In this document: positions 24,643 to 38,900 of the stretch, one piece after another
How the letters are laid out: every line of letters starts with the position of its first letter
Position numbering within the stretch: the first letter of the stretch is position 1
Source: Trichuris trichiura
Taxonomy: Eukaryota; Nematoda; Enoplea; Trichinellida; Trichuridae
DNA length: 64,000 bases
Direction: 5' to 3'
Assembly: GCA_037903355.1 (NCBI GenBank)
Contig: JBAJFE010000039.1
Coordinates: forward strand, 908,748 to 972,747
Notes under the pieces: model-generated
Database searches by the model: none
The model's input: only the letters and a program-made list of their open reading frames with translations
Told to the model about the DNA's origin: nothing
Position numbers and translations under genes: made by a program

Positions 24643-27600
24643 ATGAGCGACGAAGCCAAATCGAATGAAGGTAAGTATTGTCGACTCTGTTGCGACAGTT
24701 ATTCAGAACGTGCAGTTTTACGGGCGGCGTATCGCTGCTGTCGTACATTTCGTCAATAGGTCGTGCTCGCTGCCCGCGAGCAGGCGACGAACTGCGCTAT
24801 AGTAGCTCGCCTCATCGTAACTCGTTCTTTGCGTCAGCTATTCTCAACATTTCCAAATTAATGCGAATAGTGCATTAAATGCGTTAACTAATTTTGTTGT
24901 GTTTTAACCTTTTTCGTTAATATTTCGATAATTGGTAATGGCAATACAAACGTCGTCGACGCATCGAGCGAACAGGTCATGTTAATATTAATGCAATAGT
25001 TGTTTGTTCAAGCACTGGTTTCTCGCTGCACTCTAATGATAAGTCATATTTAAGTTTTTTCCAAAAAAATAGTTAATTTTACTTGAAACAAGCCTCCTTT
25101 TTCTGCGCTTGACGCGCATTTGACGCATCGTGACATAATAAAAACAGGAAAGCGTGAAGATCGCTTTCGAAATTACAGTATCACAGTGCACGTTATCTTC
25201 TGCCTATAGTAAGCTTTTTCTGGTAACAGGCGGCCGGTTGCGTGTATTCGTTCCGAGCGGTGATGACATGTTAACTTCAATCGAGGGTAGGTGTTTCAGA
25301 TTTACTTGATCTTGATCAAGAATATAGCCGTAGAAAAATCGATGCTGGTTGGCCAGCATTCACCCTCTCGTACCCTTCAAACATTTGTCCAATCGTCGCG
25401 ATGCGCAATGTGCAATCGGTAGAGGGCGCATTGAGTAGCGCACTGTATAGCGGCGTTGTATATATTGTCGGTCAGTGCGACGCTCATATTCTTTAATAAT
25501 AATTGGTTTCAGCCGTAATCGCAATAAGGGGTAGTTTGTTATTTATATCGATGTATCGAAAAGGGTGACTTTATTTATGTAACTACTTGATTATCTTATT
25601 ACGGTAGGCAAAGTTGTTGCAAAGTTTCTTCTAGATGGTAATTTCGTTGTTTTCCACCTGATCATAGTCTCAAAAGTTCATATTCAATTATTTATCGCTA
25701 GAGCAAACCTTACGTGCGGCGAAATAAAGATGTCCGAAAAAACATACGAAAACAAAATGTATTTATTTAAGCGGTAAAATGCGATTGGAATTGGGAAGAC
25801 TTCGCAAGCGGTTTGGGCTTGTCGTCGGTGCCGAAGCATGCCTTGCAGCATATACTAGCGTTGCAATCGGATGATCGTAGAAGCGCGTTGGTTCAACTGG
25901 ATGAAGTTACCAAAGAACCGGTCAGCTGGTGGCCTGCTATAGTATTACGCAGCGACGGCGCCAATGCCTTGATTCTCCCATACTTGAGCACGGAGCCATA
26001 CAGTGTCTTCGTTGTCGATGGTTTCTCTTCGGTGATACTTAGATCGCAAGCGTGGTGCAAGTTCACCAAAATTCCATTGGGCAGAAAAATAGGCAGTTTT
26101 GGTGCTAGGCGACAATCCAGTCTTTCATTTGACGAATTTAGGTGTTCCTATTTTAGATTTCAGTGACCATTTGCTGTCCGAGTTGGAGGACCAAAAAAAG
26201 CCGAGTGACGGGACCAGTTGGTCCAGTTCACAGCCAGAAGACGGTGTTGCTTTTCGAAGCAGGATGTTTGTCCCTTGCGAATTCTTTGAGCCGAAGCGAT
26301 ACGTGGCAGTAGAAAGCCCCGTCGAGCCTGGCAACTTTTGGCCTGCTCAAATCTTGCGTTTCGTCCATGGCCGATTGCTCTTACAGCCCGTTGGCTGTCT
26401 CCCTGCTAATGCTTTTTGGTTGTCATGCTTTTCCCGCCGAATTATTCCAGCTTCCGCCATCAATGAAATGAGCGCGGAGTATGGATGGCAGTATAAATGT
26501 GCGTGCTCGTTGTTTCCTGTTCACAATTCTTCCATGAGACTGCAGTGTATGTGCTCAAGATGGATGAATACGAAAGACAGCATCCTAGTTGAAAATGCAG
26601 TTAGAAATTCTGTACCTAGCAAACCTTTCGAGGTCAGCTTGACGTCACTTGTTTTATCGTGTTCTGATGAAGTTATCGTTGCTACAGGTCTGCATGCAGT
26701 TGGAGAGACACGGCCTGAAAAGCGGTTATTACTTAGAAGTGTTGCATCCCGTTGATCGGGACGCATTCTATCCGGCCGAAGTTGTGAACGTCCTGAATAA
26801 TTATTATTTTGTGGTTCAGCTGTTTACCGATACTGTGCTTGACAATCAACCGCCGAATACTCAAAGATTTAAACTGCACAGGCGATCAACTGGCTTTGCA
26901 CCGATGGGATGGTGCGCGAAAAATCATATCCGTTTAGGAAAGGAGGGGAAGTTCAATTGGACTTTCTTTGAAAGAAGGCGACATGTAAAGAATTGTCGTT
27001 CGACCTTTTTTGATAATGTAACTGTGAAGGGCTAGTGCCGCCGGGTCAGTCGGTGTAAACATAGTTTTCTTCGTAGACGGTGGAAAGTCGTCCATGGCGC
27101 GCGGGTCATTACGTTGAAGTGGCTGTTGGAACGGGTGCAGTAGACGAGTTCGCTTTGGGAATCGTGATCAGAGTTAGTCCGCCTTTCGTCTGGGTTCAGT
27201 CGGACTACTTTGGCCCACAACGACATCGCATTTTCGACATGAACGATTGTACTGATCTCTATCCGTGCGGTTGGAGTGCCGCGGTCGACGCTCCACTGAA
27301 CGTCTACCAGAAAATACCTTCTCCATTAAAGCCGCGTAATGCTTGGGTTCCTTCTGTCATGGCGAAATCTCTTGAAAGTTACTGTTTCAGCTGACTGTTC
27401 GCTTGTAACGGTCTACGTGAACGTTGGCTGTTCGCTGGGCCCCCACTTGTGCAGAACGGTGCTACAAAAGTATCCCAGCGTTTTGGGACCCGGACCCGCA
27501 GCTAAGGTGCTCGGCTATTTATTTAAAATTATTTTGGCATCGGTCCACCGTCCTGCGCCTTTGTGCCGCGCTTTTTATGCGTCCTTTAGTCAGTTTTGTC

Positions 27601-30600
27601 CTTCAAATAAGGTGCTTCCGGTAAGTGCTGCGGAGATGTTGTTTAGAAAAACTTACAGATTCCCTTTTGCTTAGATAAAGGCGAATTATGCTAATGGACA
27701 GCGTCTTGTTGAATTGGTTGTTTGTGATGACGCCCGGCACGTGCCCAATTTCTTGTACCATATATCCGTCTTGCTTGGTGCCTGCTGTTCGACGTTCAGC
27801 CTAAGCGAGCTTGGGTCCGCAGGCTGCCCGCTCAAATGTACCGATAAATCTGGACTTCGGCACAGTATGTATTTTTTTAACTAAACGCAGTCATAGCGCA
27901 CGAATCAATAATCACCTTTAGCTATTTTGCCCAATTAACCTAAATCATCCCATGCACTAACTTGTAAAGATAGAGTTTTTAAGGGCAATTGCAATTGTCT
28001 TGCAATTGGAGCATCTGTTAATTCAAAGTCGACTAATCGAACCTTCTATAATGGCTGAGATACCGTAGATTCATGAAGCCACTTTACTCCCATTGTTAGC
28101 TAGGCTAATAGGCCCTTGAGGCACTGCTCGCAATTGGTCAATAATTTGCTGCCTGTTTGTTTTTTAACTTTTCGATCACCCTCCAACTATTCCCTTCACG
28201 CAAAAACTACGAAGAAGTCTAGGCAGAGTGGCATTGCAACAAAACTTTGCGAAGTAACGGTTACGAACTCCACCCGCCAAAGTTTAGTTTCAAGCTGGCA
28301 AAACGTTGTTAGGCCTTCGGTAGTCCTCAAGTAATATTTCTCTCTTTTCGAACAATGTGTTTCATCCTTGGGGAGTGCCAGTTCTTTCCCCTCCATATTT
28401 TTGTTTCCAAAAGGTATGGCATGAAAATGTCTTGCTCTTTTATTCGGCGTGCCAAGTTGTATTCAAATGTCCCATTCAGCTCAAGCAACTGCAGCAGGGT
28501 AGGTTATAACAAAAAAAAAAACGATTTGGCGTCCTTTCCGGTTAAACTTCATGATAATCAAAAATCAAGCTCATTCTGTCTTGATGCGCAGACGAAATGT
28601 ACGACAGCCGCTTTGTTGCGTTTAGTGGTCAGAGGGTAGTGAGCTTTTTTTTACTGTTAGCTTGGTGAATAGTTTTTCATTTATTCATTTCCTTTTGATA
28701 GTTCTTTTATGTGTCTCTAAGCAAGTCATTAATCTCCAGCTTGTCGCTAGCACGATGTTGCATTACAAAACATAATGAGTAATCAGACAAAGAACTTGGA
28801 AATGTCTTTCGTGAGCTGCGTGCGCTAACACATAGCCATGAATCTTCTGTGTTGTTTGGATCGATTTGATGTTGCCGTTAAAATCAATCTTGGCAGGCCA
28901 AATGTTCGTTGTTGGAAGATTACAACGATGCAGCAAGTTTTCCACTCCAATTGGGAAATAGCGTTCCAGTTTTCCAGTTTTATATCTAAGATAATCTCTT
29001 AAGAAGGCGGAGGTATACGCACCGTGTAAGGGATCTTTCTACTGCTAGCATTTTTGCAGCTGCTTTATGAGATGTTGCATTACCGTTCATCACTGTCTAA
29101 CCAATACTGCGCTCTGTCATTCAGTTTCAACAAGTTCTCTGTGCTGCTGTTTACTTTGTTGCTTCTGTTATGGCAGCAGGTTGAATTTTGCTTTCATTCA
29201 AGTTACCCTCGCAGCAGAACGCTGTTCGTAATCGATTTGAACTCCAACTACTCGCATGAAAGTGTTCGATCACTATAATCCACCCTTAAGCGATTTAGCT
29301 TTTTGAGAACCTGAAAAGTGGCTGGATTTGAAATGTAGCGTCTGTAGTTTATACGCACCGCGCGGCAGCTAGCACGCAAAGGTCTTGTTCAAACTTTCAT
29401 TAGGGTACACCAACAAAATGAATATTATAAGCGCGATGACTGGACTGATCAGACAAACTTCCTACATCCCGCTAACGTTCACGATCCCTCTCCGCGGTCT
29501 GTCATCCTCCTTTTATAGCCCGGTCTTTGCGGGGTGAGGTCAGGTCAAGCAGTTGACCGTCCCTGTTTTCAAGAACAGCGCCCAGTCACGTGACACAGGG
29601 CGCATTGTTTTGGGCTGTTTATATCAACACGTCCAACATCCTCCTGGGTACCCTCCTGGATCAATCCGTCGTTTGCGGAGGCAGACCCGGTGTCATTCGC
29701 TACATGCTCTCTGCTTTTTTCATCAGAGTAGTGTAAAGTTTCGTATAGTATCTTATTAAGCTTTTGATGACTAAGCGCCAACGCAGTTTTTGGTATGACG
29801 TATCAGTTCTACGCGGGCTTTGCAAACATTGTTCTTGTGATATTAAAGCCTGTTAATCATTTGCAAGAATTATTGGGCTACGTAAGACTTTTAAAAAAGC
29901 CATGTTCAGCACTGTTTGTGCAATGGCAATGGCAGAGTAGCGTAGTTTTGGCGGAAAGCTTGCGTGAATCCTTGTTGTTCATTTTTGCTTTGCCAAATAG
30001 AACTCATCGCTTGCGATTCGATATAATTCAGCTGGTCTGCACGGTGATTGTTCAGGCTGTCCGTCATGTTCCGCTGAAACTAGAAGAGCATTACCAGTGG
30101 TAAAAAGGCAACCAAAGAACAAACGTCGCATATTGTTTTCCAAGCAAGGAGGGCCCTCCCGAAAAAAGGATAAACCCACCACCCTTGACGCCATTGCTAT
30201 GACGGTTGAAGAAGTGCAGCGGGAAGTTGCAGCTGCTCCTCAAGGTCCAGGTGCCGGGCCGGAAGGCAATGTTTTGGCCGGAAGAAATCCCAGCATCCCT
30301 GAAGGGCAGTTGTCCAGGATGAGAGCTTCAGCCAGGCAGACACAGTCAGTAGCACCTGTAGTCATTGCTACTGCTGTACCGGTTGTGCCAACTTTGGAAA
30401 AAACTGAGTAAGTAGCATTGCGGTGAACACATCCGCATTTGTCCTGGCTAAGCTTGATTTGACGTGGCGGTTGAATTTCCGACGAGTACACAATTGCTGC
30501 TTGTAGGGTTAAGCCGCCCGTCGTGGCAGTTAACGGTACCGTGGCTCCACGCTTTATTTCCGAGCCAAGTCACGTTTTGAACTTTACTTTGCCGCCAGTC

Positions 30601-30901
30601 GAAAGCAACCCGCTGAATTGGAGCCACGTTGAATTGTGCACTTGGCTGGCAAGAATTCAAGGCTTTGGGAGAACTATTGTTCCCATTGCGCTCAAATACG
30701 TAGGCGTCTTTTAGCTTCTTACCGGCGTTTATGCTGACGATTAATGTTTCTTAGCATTTAAATGGAGAGTCCTTCATGATTTGCAATGTAGACGAGCTGG
30801 CCGCGTCGTTGCCATTGGGTGATGCTCTGAAAGCGTTGGAAATAGCACGATTCTTGCGAGATACGGTTAGACAAATGCGCAATCGTCAGGCGAGGCCATA
30901 G
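24643..30901 (+). CDS. Sfmbt: SFMBT homologue: four MBT repeats, SLED, SAM
   Basis: Chromatin protein of the SFMBT type, known to read lower-methylated lysines and to join Pho-repressive Polycomb complexes. Ten exons give 830 residues, close to human SFMBT1/2. Exons: 24643-24670, 25772-26101, 26157-26632, 26688-27017, 27077-27335, 27391-27620, 27675-27864, 30098-30407, 30507-30699, 30755-30901. Every junction keeps phase, and most introns are 54-59 nt; 27865-30097 is long. MBT1 starts DWNWEDFASGLG with WWPAIVLR. MBT2 has FWPAQILRF. MBT3 has YYLEVLHPVDRDAFYPAEVV and GWCAKNHIRL. MBT4 has YVEVAVG and LYPCGWS. The SLED domain (about 478-605) shows VTVYVNVGCSLGPHL and GPGPAAKVL. A Lys/Arg and Pro/Ala linker precedes the C-terminal SAM (about 733-825; NPLNWSHVELCTWL, then LNGESF). 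Exon 1 (nine codons plus one base) is the least certain. ATTAAA near 31066 may be the poly(A) signal. Confidence 0.85.
27865..30097 (+). other. Long intron 7 of the SFMBT homologue
   Basis: 2.2 kb between a GTATGT donor and a TTACCAG acceptor. It is phase 1 at both ends, joining CACA to TG. I saw no additional in-phase exon, but a small one could hide here. Short open frames inside (for example 29795-30103) have no domain. Confidence 0.5.
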
Positions 30902-33900
30902 TAGGTTATTTTTTGTTTGGAAACGTTGTAAAACTATTTTGCTTACTTTTCAGAGAGATTATGTTGTGCGCACACGTTGTCGTTTTGAAGTAAATGTCGC
31001 CGAAACTGTTCGTGGCCATAAACAATGTTTGAGCGGAAATATTTGGGGAAATTTTCTATCCTCAAATTAAACCGAACATCTCTTCACGCTTTGAGTTTTA
31101 ATTGCTGCTTCGCCTGCTGTAGCAATATGCTTCGGCCGTTTATTTATTAACCGAATCGCGCTTTGCATGTTAGCTGCTCCTACTTAGCATTTCGTCCATC
31201 CTCGTATGGGACTGCTCTTCAGAAGTGCTCTTATTAAATTTCTGTTTTTCGCGGTTGTTGCCGTATCATACCTGTCCATTTTTCTGACTTAACGGTTTTT
31301 TTGTTGAAAGCTCTGCTTACAGCTTGTCTTATAGCAATGACGTCACTGCCGCAGCATCTCGTGTTGCAGAAGTGAACAGAGTTCTCTAGTGAATTTTCCA
31401 TAGTTTATGGCCTACATGCTTTTGCATTTGTCCGGCAAAGAGCTTTGTACGGAAAATAGCATTCGTCCTCCTAGCTATCGGTTTGGTCAGCTCCATCTGC
31501 GTCGTTTGACTCCTCAAGTAATGCTTTCGTTTTGAACAGGGGTTCGGCGGATTTTTCGTCCTATTCGTTCACCTTGAAAAGCGTTGCTACTGGTAAAGAA
31601 ACGGAAATATCCGTCGTCCGTCCATTATTAGCGAGTAAGTGCCCACATGAATGCACAACTTGTACTTGGTGTAATGTTAGATAATTGATGAGAAAATCGC
31701 CTGTATACCAAAGCTTAAATTAAGCTGTCGTCGCAATTTACCTGCGTAGTACCTCCTTTTGGCATAACATAACAACACCTTTTCACTAGAAATGTTAGCG
31801 ATAACACTTCTAATTATGATCTGAGCAACATCCTAGAAATGGAAATCGATTAGCGTCCCCTTGAAGTGTATGAATTTTTTTTTGAAAGCAGATTTGCTTT
31901 TTTACTATGATTAGATGTGCTTAAACTGTGTGCTTTATGTTCTTTGATAAAACTGTAGGCGAACCTTAATTAGTTAGCGTTTTTTTTTCTAGACGCGAAA
32001 TTCAGCTTTCCTCTCTTTAACAGTCGTCGAAAGCGAGATTTAAGTAAATTGTCAAATATTTCAAGCTATAACTCATTTGTACGTCAAATAGTAAAATGTC
32101 TAAATTCACATGTCGAAGAAGAAAAATAGCGCAAGCTTACTTTGAAGCCGTAGTCGATGTCAGCTTGATGGATGATCGTTAAAGTAAACATATTCGAATT
32201 TGAACGTAGCTTTATTCAGTTCTTCAATGGGTGGTGGGGCGAACATATTGCTGCAATCGATAATGAAGCAGCAGTCTTTATTGATCAGGCAACTGAGTTT
32301 TTTAAAACTACCATTTCGGAAAGGTGGTACGTTCGGGACAGAATCATTAAGAATTGCTTTTTCCATCACTAGCTGTTGTCTGCAAAAATCTATGGCATGC
32401 TATTGTCCATTGCCGACACTGGATACAAACGCTGTTCTTAAATAAGGTTGATTTTCAATTAAGCACGTCTGTCAATGAGAAAACGGCCTTCTGAGCCGAG
32501 CCTAATGACAGGGTCAATTTCTTCTCAGTATTGATCGGCTAGTAGAGATACCTACCAATAATATCTGCATGAAAAAGGTTTGGCGCGCATGGCAAATATG
32601 TATGATCTGTTGCTATTTAATTTTGTAAGACTTCTGTACGCTTCTCAAAACTGTTAATTCTTGCTTTCGTAAATGTTTATGGTTAAAACTTACCGTTATT
32701 AGTAATTGCGTGGCATATGCCGTAGATAATTGTAGGTATTATTTCTTTACATTAATGTGCATAAGCTGCTAAGTTTCACAGCTATCAAAAATGAAACCAG
32801 GTAATAGTGCTAGTCGAATCAAAAAGCGGATAACTATTGCAGATTTGCCTTGGTCATTAGTCCTTTAGTCCAAGGATTGATTACGGATGTAACGCGTCCG
32901 GAAGTGCATTTTTCATTTTTCCATTGACATTGAGAAATCACTTATTCATACATTCTCCATTGAACGAGATGGTAAAATCGATTGCACCATTGTTAGCTTG
33001 TCAATTTTCCGTTGGATCCTAAGCACGAGTTGCCTAGCTCGAACTTGGTACGTGCTTACATCTTGTCAGACGTTGAATTTTCAGTTACGTCAGAAATTTT
33101 CATAACAACTTTTTTTCGCTCTGTTACTTTTGCTCATCACGCTCCGTATGACGCAGCTGACTATGTTAAGAATTTTTTTATGAGAGGTTAGAGCCGGGCA
33201 AGAACGTTTACCTCCGTAGATGCAAATCCGATTGATAAAAACTGCGAATGAGATGCTTATTTGAGTTAAACGTTATCGTTGTATGGTAGCAAGGTTGGGC
33301 AGGTCAAATTGTAGCAAAACATTCAAACATTTTTGCTACCAAAACGTAATATAATAATTGACGCATCGTTAACTCGAGTTCGGTCGTAGCTTTAGTCGCT
33401 CTGTTCAATGTTTAAAATTGCAGATGATTTAACACCATATTTTAACAAGAGGTGAAACTGGAGAGCGTATACTGATAATTTATTTTCTTTGCTCTTAGTT
33501 TTTCTCCATGAAAACATTGTGTAGAAATTGAATTCGCCCGCTTGACTTGCTGTGCAGTCGTAGTGTCAACTTTGCCTAGTTTGAGGTTGAATTTATAAAG
33601 CTAAAGTATAACCAGCTGCCATTTGCACTGCAGAATGCCAAATAAGGCCGTTGACACAGTGTCGCAATTTTCAGTCGCTGAGTGCTCTTCGTTTAATCTG
33701 CAGCCAACGCAGGTCACTAACGTCAACTGTTTATGACCTTCAGTCCTCGTCATCTTGTTTCGACGCGATTCCATTCATCGCCTTGCCACCAATTCGCTGG
33801 ACGTGCTGTTGATGATAACTCAGCTCTTAGTGCATCTTATCTGCCCATCTTAAACTACTGTAGTTCGTCACGAACTTTTAGTATTTCTCACCTGCGAGCG

Positions 33901-35296
33901 ACGATTGAGGTGCCAACGTGGCGTTTCAGCTCTTTTGCCTTTTTCCAGGGTTCAGTCGCAAAGGATTGGTTGTCTGCATTCTGTTTGCTCTGAACGTTGG
34001 GTTGATACGGTTTTTGTCCGTTAGGTCAACATATGTAAATACAATTCTGCAAACAGTGTCAGCTTGACAGCGGAGATTTTGCTGCTGTTCGATGTGACTA
34101 TACAGCTGGTGGCTTTGCTCTATTCCTTAGTAACCATTGTTGCTAAGGCTGTTCACGTGGACATAGTTTGCAGGAGTGAACTATAAATTCTTTGGCAGCG
34201 ATTGCTGCTAGATTATGTGTCATTCAGGAGGGATGGCCATAATTTATGGTCGAGCGAAACGTCTTAGGTTCGGTGATAAGGAGTTGGGACGAAGTTGAGC
34301 GCTCAATTTTTTATTGCGTGGGCGCCCACATCCCGTCTTATCAGTTCGACCCGGAGAACAATTGATGGCGAGCATTATGGTTACTTGAATGGACCGCACG
34401 TCCCTCCTTCCCTTCGCGTTGGGTGCTGACATTTTTTTGACATCAAACTTAGGTTGACCGCATCTCCAGGCGTAGCTGAGCTTGAATGCAGGCCATTTTG
34501 TTACCATTAGCCTTCACCTCTGCGGAAAATAGCATTCACTCGTGTTTGCAGGCGCCATATATGGAACAAGCTCTGAATAGCGACATAGATACTGCCTGCT
34601 TTTGACTTCTCAATAAGAGAGGTTGTTGAGTGGCTTTTCATTCTTCCTGCGTAATGCCTAGTTTGTCATTACGGTCAGCACGTCGTCGGCGCAATTTTTT
34701 TCTTAATGTTCCGAGAGTTAGCTTGGCGAAAGTGTTGGTTCATTATGTACCGACGAAGCATTACGGACTTAGCCGGTTGGGAGATTGGCGGGCAGCGCCT
34801 TTTTTCTCACGAAATGGAATTTGCAGGAGATAATCCGCTTTCGATTTCCGTATCAAGTTTAATAGTGTCGTTGGTGCCCCTTTGTTTCTCCATTAGCCTT
34901 TCTCGCCATCCCAAGTCGACTTGACAATGACATGTGCGACAATATCCGTCTCAGAAAAGGGTCAAAGTCGATGGAATAGCTGACCTCGGGTAGCTCGTGC
35001 CAAGCGATCACTAATTGTCATCGTCGAGCAAAACCGGTCAGAGATGCATCAGCATTGACCTGTCACTAAACTGTGATAGGGTTGACCAGCGCTACTTGTA
35101 CTCCGATCGTACTTGTCATTTTCACTTGCCTCCTCTTTGATGGTTGTCGGTTCATTCTGCCAACTTCTTTTTCGCTTCGATGTCTGATGCCAAGGCAGTG
35201 TTTGTGGTCCTGTGCGTGCGATGAACGCTAAGAAGGGTTCGCTGCTTTAGCTTTTCTTTATTATTTTAGTTGCCTTACTCATTTTGCTTCCGCAGA
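30902..35296. other. Intergenic region, no supported gene
   Basis: AT-rich, with short frames only. A possible first exon with ATG lies at 33634-33711 (MPNKAVDTVSQFSV, donor GTCACT), but I could not link it to a second exon. Nothing repetitive or RNA-like stood out. Confidence 0.4.
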
Positions 35297-35973
35297 ATTC
35301 AAAAAAGCTACAGTTGAAGCACGTGCACCGCTTGGGACTTGGTACCTCGATTAGTTCAAATAAGCATCTTTTGCTCTCGAAGGAGATGCGCCAGGAGCAA
35401 TGTAGGCGCTCATTGGAGGCGCTGAACGACAAGCAGGTTGAAGACCAGTGCAGCATTGGTTATAGCAGTGCCCCTTCGACGACGTACAGCGTAGGCAGTG
35501 AAAGAACGGAAGACCATTCCATCAGTGACGCAGAGTTTTATGATTTGGATAGCGTCCACTGCCTTAAGGTTGTAGATGATGAGGGATTTTTCGGTGAAGA
35601 CGATGATGACACCTTCCTTTCGGCTAAAGTCGTTCTTTGGGATTCATTGGACATTGATGATGTAAAACCCAGCCCAGACTTTTGGGCTTGCCGCAATGGA
35701 TCAGTGCAGGAAGTCAATGAGCAAACCAATAAGCGATCCACCGGGAAAGCCTTTTTTTCGTTAGGCCGTCAGCTGCGGACACCGGTCAGAAGCTTTCATG
35801 TGCTAGCTAGGGTTGGTAAGCCCGAGGAAGAGCATATATACGAGGAGATTCCAGACGATTTACCTTGCTGCTCTGAAGCAGCGCGTAAAGCTGAGCTTCC
35901 GCCTCCTCTACCACCTCGCCATTTCCATCATCCGATTGTATATCGTAAGCATATTCATTCGTGGCGGTACTAA
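35297..35973 (+). CDS. Large exon of unknown signalling/adaptor-like protein
   Basis: Not recognised. A strong acceptor (TTTTGCTTCCGCAG) ends at 35296 and opens a frame of about 225 codons to TAA at 35971. The frame also contains a good donor, GTAAGC, at about 35946 after HHPIVY, so the exon may be spliced onward instead of stopping. Upstream exons and the start codon were not found. Visible features are a basic N-terminal part, Ser/Thr-rich and acidic stretches (DAEFYDLDS; GEDDDDTF), a possible phosphotyrosine site (EEHIYEEIPDD) and an SH3-ligand motif (PPPLPPR) near the end. That combination is usual in cytoplasmic adaptors and GAP/GEF proteins, but I do not assign a family. Confidence 0.55.
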
Positions 35974-38900
35974 AAGCACTCACTTTACACTTTGCGCTTC
36001 CATGTTTAGGTTTCTTAGAATTTGATAGAATAAATTCTTTGTCAAGTAACTAACCTCAGTGGAGGCAAAAGTACTCGTGTTTGTTGCTGAGCGCTGTAGA
36101 GATACGGTTAAAACAGAAGTTCTTTCATCAGTGAAGTTAACTACGCCCACGCTGGAAAGTTGTCGTTGATCATTCAACACGAACGGCCGTGCCTATTTTC
36201 GTTTGCTTTTCAACCGAACGACCTTAACTAGATTTGTCTTGCTAAATAAGGTGTATTGAATGCGTATCGTTGACCTTCTTAGCCCAAAATCCTAGATGGT
36301 CTTACTGGGAGCGTCTTATAGGATCCCACAAAATTCCATTACATGTTTTCGTCGCAGTCCGTCGTTTTGCGTAATGCTGTCATTCAGGAGCAGTTGTTGT
36401 AGTTTCAGTGAAGTTTATAAACGTAAGAATTCCGACGTAAGGCATAGCGTTGCTAGTCTGTCGCTTTGGTGCACGATCAAACTTCCTGAACTCATTGAAG
36501 TAGCGCTCTGGTGCATTGGAAACCTGTTCATGAAGAATTGAACAAGTAAATACGTTTTCAAAATTGCAATTGATCGTGAGAATTTCACCAGTCTCGTCGA
36601 CTGCACGCAAGATTAACCCGCGCACCCTTTGGAGATCAATACGTATGCGCCTTTGTCGACCATGACACGTTTTAATGTTTTACAAATGGTCCTTCAGCTT
36701 TAGCGGTTTGAAGTTGCCTGTGTTGTTGTCCCATATGGCGAAGTTCAACCTTATTGAGCGTTCATTGCTCCAATCCTTACAAGAGTAGCTTTTCATAGTC
36801 CTTTTTATGAAGCCCTTCCCAAGTGTATTAATTCGAACGTCACCGATCGCGGTGAACTATTTTGAGATATTCATTGACCGCGGTTGAACTGAAATAGCTG
36901 TTGACAGACAAATCCTTCCTTCTCGTTTCTTTCCTTTGTTTCAGTGCCTTTAGTTTAACGCAGTGTTTTTACTGCCATCTTTCCGGCCATAAAAGGAAAA
37001 CGAAATCGCACGTTTTACGTGAATTCTCATCAGCATAGGGAAAGTGAAATCTGTTATGCTGATAGTAATATAATCATATGTTCTAGCAACGAAGTTGTGA
37101 GTGTGCCGTCATTTCAAATATTGCACCCACTTACCCTCAACAAATTGGTAAACTTTTGAAAGCTACGAACCGGTAGACATTCGATACGTATTGTTCGCTA
37201 TTTCTAGTAATAAAAGGGAGATTTGGCTTTCAACCCAAATTCGGTGTTTCTCTGTTTTGAATTCAGTTACTGCTAAACGGGGTAACCATCCCCAAAGAAT
37301 ACTACTTCAAGTGCTGGAGAAATAATTCGTCTGTCATTAAAAATGTCTCATCAACGCATCCCTTGAAATAACGTGGAATGATGGAAGCGTCTTCTGCTCA
37401 GTGCCCATAACTTGTCCAGTTTTCTATTCATGAGTAAAGGACTACGAACGGAGGAGTATAGAATTAAGAATGGTATTAAAGATGAAGGAAAGCGACAAAA
37501 GGTTTAGATATACCTGAACATTTTGGAAGCCCAACAAAAATTAGTTCATCCTGAGGGGTAATTGTATTCATCCTCCATCATCATGATTCAGTTAAAGTCA
37601 GTATAAGAAATAACTTGTTTGGCCGCACAATTTCAATATGAAATCTTGAATTCTTCTGAATAAGAAAGGACTTAAGAATAATTGTTTTCTTCACCGACTG
37701 GTTTGTTGCAGGATACGGTGAAAGATAATTCGCAAGCAAACTTTTTTTGTCCATAAATTGTTCCAGTTTGTGTTGATACGATTGAAAAGTTTAAATGTCA
37801 TGTCTTGATCATCTCTTTTAATTCTCAAATGTAGTTAAGCTGTGGATATTTTGTACTCCATTCATCCGAATGACAAAGTTGAAATTTCTTTCGGCAAAAG
37901 TACGGATATTGTTTTTATGAAATCAAATGTAACGCTTCTGTGTACTGCATCCATTTAAACAGTCATTACGTAATGTGCTAGATTTAAATGGCAAAATGGA
38001 GCTTAAAAATATGGAGTTTCTTTCCGAAACGCATTGTTTAGGTTAAATATAGTGAGCACACTCATACGCAATCCTCATCGTACGTATTTTTATCATAAAC
38101 AGGCTATGCAAATAAACTGTTTTGCTTTTGAAAAAGTAACTGTTGCCTCGAGATGGTAAAGAGACGAGGGATGAAAAAGTATAGCAGTTACTGATATGTT
38201 TGTGTCATGGCATTTTCACGGAAACAGCTTTGATAGAAGCAATTCTTCCCGAATATAACGTGGTTGTAAAAGCTAAAATGTAAGACCTCTTCACTGTCAC
38301 AGAATACTTAGAGTAATCGCCGTAATGTAGATACACGAGTCCCAAAACCCATTCAGCAAAAAATAATAATTGATAAAGTCGACGCTGACAAAGGGATTGG
38401 AAAGGTTCCAAAAGTTAGGCCTTTCCTTACCAGGAGAAAAAGAAACTAGGTTTCTGTTAAAGGGGTGACAAGTTTTCATACTGATCCTTCCACGGCTTGT
38501 ACCTGTAAAACACTAGAACAAAAGCCCTACTAAAGAATGAATGAGTAAATCTTTGTGAAAAGTCACAGAAAACAATATACGTATCTTTTGAGACCCTCTA
38601 GTTCCGTCGCCAGCGTGTTGTATAGGGCGTGTAGGCTGTGATGGTGTATCACTCCTTAAACCACACTGACGATAGAACTAGAAGTACCCAAAGGCTATGT
38701 ACATTTTTCTAAGATTTTTCCAAACCGTTTGCTAATTCATTCCTTAGCGGAATTTTTTTGCTCGATTTTTATAGATGCACGTACACAGAACGGGAAAAGG
38801 CCGTGGAAAGATGAATATGTAAAGCGCCTTCATGTATCAAATCATGGCTTGGTCTCTAATTGCAAGATTGAGCGAAGGCTAAAATTTGAAAACGCTCTGC

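Noticed and set aside
33634..33711. Possible first exon (MPNKAVDTVSQFSV) with GTCACT donor
   Set aside because: No second exon in matching phase was found, and a single 78-nt frame is not enough.
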